This document shows, one piece after another, positions 7,317-15,704 of a DNA stretch of 64,000 nucleotides. The stretch is taken from positions 1 to 64,000 of the forward strand of contig CAYTOA010000019.1 of assembly GCA_964439265.1 (NCBI GenBank). Direction: 5' to 3'. The translations under genes and the position numbers were made by a program. A model generated the notes under the pieces. It did not search any database and was not told the origin of the DNA. It worked only from the letters and a program-made list of their open reading frames with translations. The stretch's first letter is position 1. Each line of letters begins with the position of its first letter. This stretch comes from JAGVPT01 sp964439265 (GTDB taxonomy: Bacteria > Bacteroidota > Ignavibacteria > UBA10030 > UBA8401).

Positions 7317-7345
7317 TTGATTCTTCCTGAATCGAGTGATATATT
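7317..7345 (+). promoter_or_regulatory. sigma-70-like promoter of the cysteine desulfurase gene
   Basis: TTGATT (7317-7322), a 17-base spacer, and TATATT (7340-7345). The start codon at 7354 is only 8 bases after the -10 box, so the mRNA would begin at or next to the ATG. No ribosome binding site is seen. Confidence 0.5.
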
Positions 7346-7353
7346 TTTACACA

Positions 7354-8532
7354 ATGAAGAATGAGTCTCGACACATCTACCTCGACTACAGCGCGACGAC
7401 GCCGGTTGACCCCGACGTGACCGAAGCGATGCTGCCGTACTTTACCCGTTCGTTCGGGAACGCATCATCGATCCACGCGTTCGGCAGGGAAACGAAAATC
7501 CCGCTTGAGGAGAGCCGTGAGAAAATTGCCCGTGCCTTCGGCGCGGAGCCGGGAGAGATCTTCTTCACCAGCGGAGGCACGGAGGCGGACAATCATGCCC
7601 TCTTCGGCGTTGCACAGGCGGCATTGCGTGCGAGCGGAAAGAATCATCTTATCATATCTTCCATCGAACATCATGCCGTTCTTCAGAGCGCTGAATATTT
7701 GGCGGAGAATGGGTTCGAGGTCACTCTGCTCCCCGTCGATAAATTTGGGAAAGTTGACCCCGACGACGTTCGGGCGGCAATATTGGCGAAGACGTCTGTT
7801 GTTTCGGTGATGCATGCCAACAACGAGATCGGCACGATCCAGCCGGTGCTAGAAATCGCAAAAGTCGCACATGACCATGGCATTGTCTTCCACTCAGACA
7901 CAGTCCAATCTGCAGGGAAAATACCGGTCAATGTCGATGCGCTCTCAATCGACATTCTCGCTGTCTCCGCGCACAAATTCTACGGTCCGAAAGGGATCGG
8001 CGCAATTTATATCCGAAAAGGAACTGATGTCGATTCATACCTTCATGGGGGAGCTCAGGAGAGAAACAGGAGGGCAGGGACCGAAAATATTCCCCTCGCA
8101 GTTGGTTTTGCCAGGGCGGTCGAACTCAGTCAGCGCGATATGGAAAAAAATTTAGCTCATATCCGCGGCCTGAAGGAGAAATTGACGGATCTTCTCAGGG
8201 AGCGCTTCGAGTCCATAGTTCTTAACGGCCACCCGTCGGACGCTCTCCCGCATATCGTAAACATGTCGTTCGACAGCTCCAAATCGGATATCGACGGCGA
8301 AGCGTTGCTCATGAACATGGACCTGAATGGCATCGCTGTGACGAGCGGCTCCGCCTGTTCCTCCGGCAGCATGGAACCGTCTCACGTGCTCCAGGCAATC
8401 GGGCGCAACATAAAAACGGCGAAAGCGAGTATTCGATTCTCGATGGGGAACGCAACGACAAAGGATGAATTGACTACGGCGGTGGATATTTTGGAGAAAG
8501 TCGCGCGGCAAAGTGCAGCTGCTTCTGTGTAA
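7354..8532 (+). CDS. iscS: cysteine desulfurase (IscS/NifS family)
   Basis: A 392-residue class V PLP enzyme that takes sulfur from L-cysteine for Fe-S clusters and tRNA thiolation. The N-terminus HIYLDYSATTPVDPDV is characteristic; SAHKFYGPKGIG holds the PLP lysine (Lys208), and TSGSACSSGS holds the sulfur-accepting cysteine (Cys335). The loop is of the short IscS/NifS kind. I chose ATG 7354 because the protein then begins six residues before the conserved strand and lines up with a promoter; ATG 7336 lies within the -10 region. No iscU or regulator is adjacent. Whether it is IscS or NifS in role cannot be told from sequence alone. Confidence 0.92.
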   Translation: MKNESRHIYLDYSATTPVDPDVTEAMLPYFTRSFGNASSIHAFGRETKIPLEESREKIARAFGAEPGEIFFTSGGTEADNHALFGVAQAALRASGKNHLIISSIEHHAVLQSAEYLAENGFEVTLLPVDKFGKVDPDDVRAAILAKTSVVSVMHANNEIGTIQPVLEIAKVAHDHGIVFHSDTVQSAGKIPVNVDALSIDILAVSAHKFYGPKGIGAIYIRKGTDVDSYLHGGAQERNRRAGTENIPLAVGFARAVELSQRDMEKNLAHIRGLKEKLTDLLRERFESIVLNGHPSDALPHIVNMSFDSSKSDIDGEALLMNMDLNGIAVTSGSACSSGSMEPSHVLQAIGRNIKTAKASIRFSMGNATTKDELTTAVDILEKVARQSAAASV

Positions 8533-8552
8533 TCTTCCTGGAAGGAAAGAAT

Positions 8553-9086
8553 ATGAAGATCGTTATCCTTGTTTCATTTTCAATGCTGTTGTTGGGCTGT
8601 GACAACACTCCCGAACAAGCGCAGAACAACCTGCAGAAGGGGGACGAGTATTTCGCGGCAAAACAGTACGAGGTTGCGGATTACTACTACGATAAAATTC
8701 CCGAAGAAAGCCCTCTCTACAAGGAAGCGCAATTGAAAATGCAGAAGATCGACGAAATTGAGCAAGGTGCACTGCCAAAAATTTCTGTCGCTGAGGAATC
8801 CAAAAAAGTCTCGATCTTTGACCAGACTATGACCAGCAACTCCGGGGGAACGGAGCCCGTCCATTCGGTGGAACTCAACAACGAATCGGTACATAAATTG
8901 ACGTCGGTCGTACTTGAGTTCACCTATCTCGACGCCGCAGGGAACATCGTTACTGTCAAAAAGATCAAAATAGCAGCGCCGATGAGCGGAAAAACCCAGG
9001 AAACATTCAAGGGAATTGCTCCCGGAACGCTTGAATCTCCCTGCACCTCGAGTAAAGTGAAAGTCGTGTCGGCGGAATTTCAGTAA
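8553..9086 (+). CDS. lipoprotein with a TPR-like N-terminal part
   Basis: 177 residues with a lipoprotein signal (MKIVILVSFSMLLLGC, lipobox LLGC). The first 50 residues after the cysteine (NNLQKGDEYFAAKQYEVADYYYDKIPEESPLYKEAQLKMQ) look like one or two tetratricopeptide helices. The rest (about 80-177) is beta-rich with FTYLDAAGNIVTVKKIKIAAPM, similar to FxLYD-type domains. It lies 20 bases after the cysteine desulfurase gene and its end overlaps the convergent ppx gene by 7 bases. Role unknown; probably membrane-anchored. Confidence 0.65.
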   Translation: MKIVILVSFSMLLLGCDNTPEQAQNNLQKGDEYFAAKQYEVADYYYDKIPEESPLYKEAQLKMQKIDEIEQGALPKISVAEESKKVSIFDQTMTSNSGGTEPVHSVELNNESVHKLTSVVLEFTYLDAAGNIVTVKKIKIAAPMSGKTQETFKGIAPGTLESPCTSSKVKVVSAEFQ

Positions 9087-10009
9087 GAAGCTTTACTCCG
9101 TTCAATTTCCCGGAGGAGAATGCCGTATCGAAGTCCGCGGTTGCTGACGGTTATACTTTTGATGCCCACAGCATCCATGAATTCCAGCAATATCATCACA
9201 CCCGCCAATAAAATATCAGCCCTGCCCGGCGTAATCTGAGGAATAGATTTGATCTCATTGAGCGTCTTCCCCTTCAGTAATTCAAACGACTCCAGTATGT
9301 CATCGTATTGCAGTTCGTATCCATGAACCTTCGCTGGGTCGTACTGCAGCAGTTGCAGCCGCATTGCTGCGAGCGTCGTAACAGTGCCTGCGACGCCGAC
9401 GGCATGCGTTATTCCTGTCCGCACGAAGCCGACGCCTTCGATATGCTTGCGAATGAGGCCGCGTGACGAATCGATCTCCCGCTCAGTCGGCGGTGAGGTG
9501 CGGAGTAAGCGTTCCGTGAGTCGTACACAGCCGATATCGAGGCTGGTTCTATCCAGGATTCGGTCGCGTACTGCGGAGACGATTTCCGTGCTTCCCCCGC
9601 CGATGTCAAGCACCGTAAATTTATCCCCCCCAGTATCGATTCCGACAACAGCTCCGCGGCATGTCCATTCCGCCTCTTCTTCTCCGGAAAGTATTTCTAT
9701 CGAGATGCCGACGGTCCGATGGATAAAGTCGCAGAATTCTTTCTTGTTCGACGCATCGCGGAGAGCACTCGTTCCGACGGCAATGATTTTTTCCGAACGA
9801 AAGCTGTCGGACGTACGGCGGTACGACTGTAAGTAGTCAGCGGCACGGCGGAACGTCCCCTGGCTGATAACACGATTTTCGTCAACCCCCTTGCCGAGCC
9901 TGGCAATAACCTGCTCGTCGTGCAAAACGGCCATGACGCCAGCGGAGTCTGTTTCGGCAATAAGCAGGAGGATGGTGTTCGTGCCGATGTCAATGCTGCT
10001 GATTCTCAT
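9080..10009 (-). CDS. Ppx/GppA-family phosphatase
   Basis: 309 residues of the actin-like ATPase fold used by exopolyphosphatase and guanosine pentaphosphate phosphatase. Markers are the N-terminal phosphate loop SSIDIGTNTILLLIAE, EEEAEWTCRGAVVG, and the second phosphate motif VLDIGGGSTEIV, with VGVAGTVTTLAAM further on. The length fits the short bacterial form lacking the C-terminal HD domain of E. coli Ppx. It follows prmA on the minus strand with a 3-base gap, so the two are probably co-transcribed. Whether the substrate is polyphosphate or pppGpp cannot be decided. Confidence 0.88.
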   Translation of the reverse strand: MRISSIDIGTNTILLLIAETDSAGVMAVLHDEQVIARLGKGVDENRVISQGTFRRAADYLQSYRRTSDSFRSEKIIAVGTSALRDASNKKEFCDFIHRTVGISIEILSGEEEAEWTCRGAVVGIDTGGDKFTVLDIGGGSTEIVSAVRDRILDRTSLDIGCVRLTERLLRTSPPTEREIDSSRGLIRKHIEGVGFVRTGITHAVGVAGTVTTLAAMRLQLLQYDPAKVHGYELQYDDILESFELLKGKTLNEIKSIPQITPGRADILLAGVMILLEFMDAVGIKSITVSNRGLRYGILLREIERSKASY

Positions 10010-10012
10010 CCA

Positions 10013-10867
10013 TCACTTCTTTCTGGCCGCAATGCCGATCCATTCATTCTCCTCGTCGATCGAGAGAACGCCGTAACTTCTTTCCCGAAGAAGTTTCTCA
10101 ATAATTGCTCGGTCAGAAGCCAGAAGCCCGGAAAGGAGCAATGTTCCGGTTCGTTCGATTTTTTCCGTCATGGAAGGGAGGAGTTCAGTGATGACGTTTC
10201 GTGTGATGTTTGCAAGGATAAAATTGAATCGAGTTTCCCGTACAACATCCATCGAACCGGCCCGAATTTCGACATGTTGTTCGCATTCATTTCTGCGGAC
10301 ATTCTCATTTGCGTTGTCGTACGACCATTCGTCAATGTCAATCCCGATGGCACGCTGTGATCCCAATTTCACCGCGGCGATAGCGAGGATTCCGGTGCCG
10401 GTTCCCACGTCAAGGGCGAGAGAGTTAGGCGTTATATAACGTTCCATCATCCGAAGCATAAGTCGTGTCGATTCGTGGTATCCCGTTCCAAACGACATTT
10501 TAGGGTCTATCACGAGGACTATTTTGCCCTTCTCACCAGGCAGAGAATGCCAAGACGGCGTGATAACGATATTTTTTGACACCTCGACCGGGAGAATTGA
10601 TTCCTCCCATTGCCGGTTCCAGTTTTGATTTTCAATTTCAGAGATGGCAGATATTGCAACAGGGAGAGGTTGTTTCTCTTTTACGATCAGGACAAACTTT
10701 TCTCGAACTGCGTCATTCCAAAGGGCCTTTGGAATGTAACAATGGAAGCCCGTGACGCTTTCCAGGAATCCGTTGAAACCCAACTCGTGTAATTGGAAGG
10801 AGAGTAGCTCCCGCACGGTATCGTCGGGTGGCGCAGTCAGGACGACTTCTACGTAGACATTGTTCAT
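10013..10867 (-). CDS. prmA: ribosomal protein L11 methyltransferase
   Basis: 284 residues. The N-terminal substrate domain (residues about 1-110) starts MNNVYVEVVLTAPPDDTV; the SAM-binding domain contains SFGTGYHESTRLMLRMME, ALDVGTGTGILAIAAVKLG and FNFILANITRNVI, the last being the NPPY-like catalytic motif in the form (L)AN(I). PrmA trimethylates ribosomal protein L11. Its start overlaps the end of the upstream membrane-protein gene by four bases (ATGA), a coupled arrangement. Confidence 0.9.
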   Translation of the reverse strand: MNNVYVEVVLTAPPDDTVRELLSFQLHELGFNGFLESVTGFHCYIPKALWNDAVREKFVLIVKEKQPLPVAISAISEIENQNWNRQWEESILPVEVSKNIVITPSWHSLPGEKGKIVLVIDPKMSFGTGYHESTRLMLRMMERYITPNSLALDVGTGTGILAIAAVKLGSQRAIGIDIDEWSYDNANENVRRNECEQHVEIRAGSMDVVRETRFNFILANITRNVITELLPSMTEKIERTGTLLLSGLLASDRAIIEKLLRERSYGVLSIDEENEWIGIAARKK

Positions 10868-11529
10868 GCGGAGCGGTCAAGGTGCATGCGTTGTGCGATC
10901 AGCTCGTCGACAAGTTTCGTGTTCATGGAAAGCCAAAAGTTCTGGTCTTGGTAATTCTCCTGCATCTTTCTGTCCGCCTTATTGTATCGGACATTCAAAG
11001 CATACAAGAGCCAAACGAGGACGACTGGGAGGACAGAGACGACGGCGAAATGAGATTTCATCGTAAAATCGACGGCAAGCAGAAGCAGGCCGGCAATGCC
11101 GAATGCAAAGGACGTCCTCCTGATGCTGATCATGATGTGATAGATCGTGCCGAAGAAGAAGATCTTTTCCTGGAAGCTCTCTGGAATGTAATGGTTGAGG
11201 ATATAAAAATAGAGTTGCCTCGCTTCGTTCTCATCTATCGCGGGGGCGTCTTTCACCCTTCGCGACCGTTCGAGAATGAACTGACTCGGTTGATTCGACT
11301 GGAATGCTTTCCGTTTTTTGGGACTCTCCTTAGCGTAGAGCGTCAGTCCTGCCAACAGTCCCCCGATCATAAAAGTTGGAAGACCGATCTCCCAGGTATC
11401 GAAAGGGTAGATCGATAGAGTAAAAGCAGCAGCGTAGACGTACGAGACAAAGATAAAATAATAACCGGGAACAAGGATGCGCAGGTTTTCGTACCATCCA
11501 AACTGAATGCCGGCAGAATTTTCTTTCAT
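10864..11529 (-). CDS. four-helix membrane protein, unknown function
   Basis: 221 residues from ATG 11529. Two hydrophobic segments lie near residues 17-55 (LVPGYYFIFVSYVYAAAFTL, LPTFMIGGLLAGLTLYA) and two near 135-170 (FAFGIAGLLLLAVDF, FAVVSVLPVVLVWLLYAL), separated by a charged cytoplasmic-type stretch (KESPKKRKAFQSNQPSQ...). I do not recognise the family. It lies between the glutaminyl cyclase gene and prmA, all on the minus strand with 14-base and minus-4-base spacings, so it is likely part of that operon. A longer frame upstream to 11625 overlaps the cyclase gene and is less likely. Confidence 0.65.
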   Translation of the reverse strand: MKENSAGIQFGWYENLRILVPGYYFIFVSYVYAAAFTLSIYPFDTWEIGLPTFMIGGLLAGLTLYAKESPKKRKAFQSNQPSQFILERSRRVKDAPAIDENEARQLYFYILNHYIPESFQEKIFFFGTIYHIMISIRRTSFAFGIAGLLLLAVDFTMKSHFAVVSVLPVVLVWLLYALNVRYNKADRKMQENYQDQNFWLSMNTKLVDELIAQRMHLDRSA

Positions 11530-11543
11530 GCGATGCTCCCCAT

Positions 11544-12512
11544 CTACTTCGCTGCAGCCGTCGATTGTGCATAAAGCACGTGCATCAATACTTTGCCTAT
11601 TGCCTCGAGGCTTTCGGCGCTGCATTTATCGGGCGTGTCCTGTGTCGTGTGCCAGTATGGGTATTGAAAATCAATAATATCGACAGTAGGAATTCCCCCT
11701 GCGTTGAGTGGAACGTGGTCGTCCGAGATCTCCTCCCCCGGTATGTTCACAAATTGCGTTACGCCGAGATCCTCTGCGGTGGACCAGATCAGCTCGACCG
11801 CCTGGGGTGCGAATTTCATCGAGTTCTGCTCCATCGGAATCTGCAGATCTTTGTACCCGACCATATCGAGCAATACTGCGAACCGAGGCCTGTAGTTTTC
11901 ACTTTTCACCTTCATGAAATACCGCGACCCTAAAAAATAACTGTCAAGGTCTTGGCTTTTTCCGTAATCTTCTCCGTCAACGAATAGCAGGTCGACGCCG
12001 ATCGGCGGAGCATCTTGCTTCAGGAGCCGGGCGATTTCAAGCAGGACGCCTACTCCGCTTGCTCCATCGTTCGCGCCCAGGATCGGCCGGTTCTGTTTCG
12101 AGGGATCTTTCTCCTGGTCGGCACGCGGACGCGTGTCCCAATGCGCCAATAATAATATCCGGTCGGACGCTCGGGAGTTGAAAGTGCCGAAGATATTTGT
12201 GAGGGTAAGATTTTCACCGCCGTACCCGCGATGGGAAAAATTCTGTTTGGTTACTTTTTCCGCATAGCGGGAAAGTTCAACGAATAAATAGTCAAGGCAT
12301 TTTTGATGTCCGATTGAATTCGGGTTACGCGGCCCAAAGTCGGTCTGCGCTTGAAGATTCGAGAACGCCTTCTGGCCGTCGAAATCAGGTACGGTCATTT
12401 TTCGCGGTAGATTTTGCGCGGTTGTGTCCTGCTGCGGAATTGTTTTTTCCTGGCGCTGGCTGCAGGAAGAAAAAACGCCAATTGCACCAAGAAACAAAAA
12501 ATATTTGATCAT
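11544..12512 (-). CDS. glutaminyl-peptide cyclotransferase, M28 family lipoprotein
   Basis: 322 residues with a lipoprotein signal (MIKYFLFLGAIGVFSSC) and an M28 zinc-peptidase fold. The motifs LLLAHWDTRP, PILGANDGASGVGVLLEIARLL, LLFVDGEDYG and SYFLGSRYF follow the Porphyromonas-type glutaminyl cyclase rather than an aminopeptidase, and WHTTQDTPDKC supplies the last zinc histidine. These enzymes convert N-terminal glutamine of exported proteins to pyroglutamate. In type IX-secreting Bacteroidota, signal-peptide cleavage often leaves Gln at +1, so the enzyme suits a bacterium that carries the C25 protein at 39485. A plain M28 aminopeptidase is the alternative. Confidence 0.8.
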   Translation of the reverse strand: MIKYFLFLGAIGVFSSCSQRQEKTIPQQDTTAQNLPRKMTVPDFDGQKAFSNLQAQTDFGPRNPNSIGHQKCLDYLFVELSRYAEKVTKQNFSHRGYGGENLTLTNIFGTFNSRASDRILLLAHWDTRPRADQEKDPSKQNRPILGANDGASGVGVLLEIARLLKQDAPPIGVDLLFVDGEDYGKSQDLDSYFLGSRYFMKVKSENYRPRFAVLLDMVGYKDLQIPMEQNSMKFAPQAVELIWSTAEDLGVTQFVNIPGEEISDDHVPLNAGGIPTVDIIDFQYPYWHTTQDTPDKCSAESLEAIGKVLMHVLYAQSTAAAK

Positions 12513-12625
12513 GCTGTCGTCAGAGGATGGTGGCAAATTATACAAAAATCAGTGCAGAGATGCAATAATCGGGGCCCCCGGGCCCAAAAATTGCCGGGCG
12601 CTTTCTTGATTCGGGAACCCAACTT

Positions 12626-12654
12626 TTGCCTGGCAATTCCGGTCTAAGTATAGA
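12626..12654 (+). promoter_or_regulatory. candidate sigma-70 promoter upstream of the DUF4097 gene
   Basis: TTGCCT (12626-12631), 17 bases, TATAGA (12649-12654). It would leave a leader of about 95 bases before ATG 12755, which has an AAGGAG box. Confidence 0.35.
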
Positions 12655-12754
12655 GAAGATGTCCGACGGCTGCACGTGCGGCGTAACTTTTCGCGGCAAC
12701 TTTCGTTAGTTCTACTAGGGCAACAAGAGTTCGAATACCTAACAAGGAGCTGTT

Positions 12755-13759
12755 ATGAAAATATCACCTGCGTCATGGTTCAAAATCGTCGTTTTCATCG
12801 TTATTGGCGTGTTGTTCGGCGGAGTCATGGTGCTGTACTCAAATTCGCAATTTGAGAAACCCGAGGCTGAGTCTCCCCGCGATGAACTGAAGTCGATGTT
12901 TGGGCAGGAGGAGTCCTCGACAAACCGTCACATCGAGAAGACGTTCACGGTGAAGAACGGCGGGAATTTGTTCCTCGACACCGATGTCGGCGATGTCGAT
13001 ATCGTCACGTGGGACAAGGAGGAAGTTCTCGTAAAAGTGGACATTGAAGGAAGCGACCGCCGGTCCGACAAATTTGATGTGAAATTTTCAGAGAGTACCG
13101 ACCGCATTTCGATTATCGGGAAAGCGAACGACAATAGTTTCTTCAAATGGGATGTCGGCGATCTTGACGTGAGATATCATGTGACGGTTCCCAAAAAATT
13201 TTCTGTGAAGGCAAATACTTCGGGCGGAAATATGACCCTCCGCAGTCTGGAAGGGGATGTGCGGTTTGAAACAAGCGGCGGAAACCTGACGATCGACGAT
13301 GTCAATGGGACGGTTGATATCAACACCTCCGGCGGAAACATCGACGTGACGAAGGTGAAAGGGGCGTTGAAGGGAGTGACGTCAGGCGGAAACGTCCATG
13401 CCGACGACGTTGCCGGCGATTTGAACGTCGAAACTTCAGGAGGAGAGATCGAACTTTCGTCTATTCAGGGAAGCGTGCATGCGGAGACTTCCGGCGGCGG
13501 GATCACATTGAAACTGACCGGAGAGAACAAAGGAATCGATGTTCATAGCTCTGGCGGAGATATCAACATCTTTGTAAATGATTCGATCGCCGCAAATCTC
13601 GAAGCGTCGACGAGCGGCGGCAAAGTGCGCTGTGAACTGCCGATCACGGTGAAAGGGGATATGTCCGACGAAGAATTGCGCGGCAAGATCAATGGAGGCG
13701 GCAACATCATTCGCGCTGAAACATCGGGCGGAGATGTGAGAGTGAGAAGTTTGAAGTGA
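12755..13759 (+). CDS. membrane-anchored DUF4097 beta-helix-like repeat protein
   Basis: 334 residues. An N-terminal membrane anchor (WFKIVVFIVIGVLFGGVMVLY, about 8-28) is followed by a polar stretch and then, from residue 65, a DUF4097-type array of short beta turns. The phrase (T)SGGxx recurs about every 17-21 residues from residue 152 (NTSGGNMTL, ETSGGNLTI, NTSGGNIDV, VTSGGNVHA, ETSGGEIEL, ETSGGGITL, and so on), suggesting a regular right-handed solenoid. Such proteins are widespread and of unknown role, often linked to envelope stress regulation. It is transcribed away from the cyclase operon and converges on dacB. Confidence 0.8.
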   Translation: MKISPASWFKIVVFIVIGVLFGGVMVLYSNSQFEKPEAESPRDELKSMFGQEESSTNRHIEKTFTVKNGGNLFLDTDVGDVDIVTWDKEEVLVKVDIEGSDRRSDKFDVKFSESTDRISIIGKANDNSFFKWDVGDLDVRYHVTVPKKFSVKANTSGGNMTLRSLEGDVRFETSGGNLTIDDVNGTVDINTSGGNIDVTKVKGALKGVTSGGNVHADDVAGDLNVETSGGEIELSSIQGSVHAETSGGGITLKLTGENKGIDVHSSGGDINIFVNDSIAANLEASTSGGKVRCELPITVKGDMSDEELRGKINGGGNIIRAETSGGDVRVRSLK

Positions 13760-13780
13760 AGCTCTCCTGGGTGCATTCAA

Positions 13781-13815
13781 GAACGGCTGCCGCAGAAATT
13801 CCGGCGGCCGTTTCT
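13781..13815. terminator. bidirectional terminator between convergent genes
   Basis: GAACGGC-TGCCG pairs with CGGC-GGCCGTTTC to give a GC-rich stem between the DUF4097 gene and dacB, with A/T-rich flanks. It can serve both strands. Confidence 0.6.
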
Positions 13816-15298
13816 ATTTATGCTCGGAGGGTCCATGCGTGCGTGAGAATCCGGCCATCAATGCCCCGATGGCATCCTGTGCTTTTCTGTACGCCTCTCC
13901 GGACCCTATATAATTCTGCATCATCATCGAAAATGCGAGCATTTCGCCGTCAGCAGTGGAAACGTATCCCGACAATGAACTGACGCCTCCGAGCGTCCCG
14001 GTTTTAGCGTGAAGATTGTTTTGAGCCGGCGTATTCTTCATTCTGTTCGCGAGCAGTCCGTCAACGCCGGCGCAGGGGAGCGATGAATAGTAAAGATCGA
14101 AGAGATCTTTTCTGGAATGCATTCCGCGAAGCAGCATAGTGAGTATCTCGGGCGTCAACAAATTATAGTGAGAGACACCGGAGCCGTCTACCATCAAAAA
14201 TTTTGTCGTGTCGATTCCGAATGCGCTGAGAATGCGTTTCGCCGCCGTGAGCCCGTGTTCGGCGGTGCCCGGAACACCGTAGCATTCGGCGCCCATAATC
14301 TTTAGTGTGTTCTCAGCCGAAAGATTGTCGCTCATCTTGTTCAGAAAAACTATCATCGAATCGATCGGCTGAATATGCCGGGCGATGAGGACGGCTGCCG
14401 GCGGAATCGTGTCTAACAGCAACTTCCCGTGAAGAGTAATGTTCTGACGCTCCAATTCTTCACTCGCGAGCGTAAGAAAATATAGTTCCGGATTCCACAC
14501 AGAAATTGCTTCGTTCTGAGGTCTCGAGCCCCGCGGGATTTCACCTCTCACCGTAATCACATTCATCCGTTCCTTGAATTTTCGTGAAATCTCAAGTGTG
14601 AGCGGAGCGGTGTCCGCTGACGTTCTGGCTGTATTCAGCAGAGAGACATAGCGGGTGGAGGGCTCGATGGAGGCGATAACGGTATCTCCCGGAGTGTTCG
14701 ACGGAGTGACGGTTGCCTCCACGCAATTGCGATTGATCGAAAGAGCCGAATGATATGCAGCAAACCCTGACGGTTCGTCGTCCCACATCCAGCCTGCTCC
14801 CCAATGTTCGTCATCGAAATAGCTTGCATCGCCGACAAGATTCCCTTCAATTCGTGAAACGCCCCGAATTTTCAGCACAGAGAGAAAATCGGACAGCTGC
14901 GCAGAATTGAAATCCGGATCGCCGTAGCCTTTAATGTAAATGTTTCCGCGGATGACACCGTTACTGAATATTGTATCCGAATATAATTCGGTTTTCAGTT
15001 GAAAATTTATCCCAAGCGTCGACAACGCGGCAGCGGCGGTCACAAGCTTCAAATTGGATGCAGGCCGCATGAGTATTTTGGAGTCGCGTTCGTACATGAC
15101 CTCGTCATTGTCCAGCGAAACGATTTTCACACCGCATCTTGTAGCGGTAAAAATGGAATCGGAAAGAAGAGCGTCCATGCTGCGGCGAAAATGCTGTAGA
15201 GGTGTTTCTTCGCGGGTCGATCGGTCGACGGCGGAGCAGCAATCAAGCGTTATGGCGAGGATTGGGGCGAGAAGTAAAAGGAGAAATTGCTTCATCAA
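13814..15298 (-). CDS. dacB: D-alanyl-D-alanine carboxypeptidase/endopeptidase (PBP4, S13)
   Basis: 494 residues with a signal or lipoprotein-like N-terminus (MMKQFLLLLLAPILAITLDCC). The three penicillin-binding motifs are present in order: SxxK as SNLK (Ser81, Lys84), SxN as SDN in KMSDNLSAENTL, and KTG in HAKTGTLGGVSSLSGYV. The large insertion between SxxK and SxN, with GDASYFDDEHWGAGWMWDD, is typical of the S13 PBP4 family. It trims or cleaves peptidoglycan cross-links in the periplasm. It is a single-gene unit whose upstream region contains a repeat element (15503-15662). Confidence 0.92.
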   Translation of the reverse strand: MMKQFLLLLLAPILAITLDCCSAVDRSTREETPLQHFRRSMDALLSDSIFTATRCGVKIVSLDNDEVMYERDSKILMRPASNLKLVTAAAALSTLGINFQLKTELYSDTIFSNGVIRGNIYIKGYGDPDFNSAQLSDFLSVLKIRGVSRIEGNLVGDASYFDDEHWGAGWMWDDEPSGFAAYHSALSINRNCVEATVTPSNTPGDTVIASIEPSTRYVSLLNTARTSADTAPLTLEISRKFKERMNVITVRGEIPRGSRPQNEAISVWNPELYFLTLASEELERQNITLHGKLLLDTIPPAAVLIARHIQPIDSMIVFLNKMSDNLSAENTLKIMGAECYGVPGTAEHGLTAAKRILSAFGIDTTKFLMVDGSGVSHYNLLTPEILTMLLRGMHSRKDLFDLYYSSLPCAGVDGLLANRMKNTPAQNNLHAKTGTLGGVSSLSGYVSTADGEMLAFSMMMQNYIGSGEAYRKAQDAIGALMAGFSRTHGPSEHK

Positions 15299-15502
15299 TC
15301 GGTATTGGTTACGTAGGTCTTCAACAAGAATATCGTGTGCAGATTAATGTAGATAAATTCTCGTATGCGTGCAAGACGATCAGCTTTAAGCACAAGTTTT
15401 CCGAGGATCTATTGGAGAGGCGGGTCGACGCCAAAAAATTAACGAAATTCCACTGGAAAACCCTTCGGAAGGAATTACCCGCTTGCCCCCCTTCCGTTTG
15501 GC

Positions 15503-15662
15503 AGTGGGTTACTTTGTTTTAAATAACTGGCAATATTATCCCTCGATGCGTTCGCTCCGCTCACTTACTCAGGATGAACATGGCCTGTACACCCTGAGCA
15601 AGTCCCGATGTTTTTTTATCGGGATGCGTCGAAGGGTCGATCAAGCAAAGTAGCCCACCACT
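15503..15662. repeat. MITE-like repeat with GTGGGYTACTTTG ends
   Basis: The left end AGTGGGTTACTTTG (15503-15516) and the right end CAAAGTAGCCCACCACT (15646-15662) are inverted copies with one substitution and a small gap. The interior holds the dispersed core (TTACTCAGGATGAAC, CACCCTGAGCAAGTCCC, a GATG-T7-ATCGGGATG hairpin). No coding content is seen in the 15299-15704 interval; short frames here only translate the repeat. Confidence 0.6.
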
Positions 15663-15670
15663 TCCCGTTT

Positions 15671-15698
15671 TTGATATTCTCCTCTCATTTGTTATATT
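15671..15698 (+). promoter_or_regulatory. sigma-70-like promoter of tsaD, leaderless
   Basis: TTGATA (15671-15676), 16 bases, TATATT (15693-15698), then six bases to ATG 15705. Transcription should start at or next to the ATG, and no ribosome binding site is visible. Confidence 0.5.
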
Positions 15699-15704
15699 TA
15701 AAAC

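Noticed and set aside
15202..15522. Open frame upstream of tsaD
   Set aside because: It runs across the dacB start region and the repeat element, lacks a ribosome binding site, and its translation has no protein-like character.
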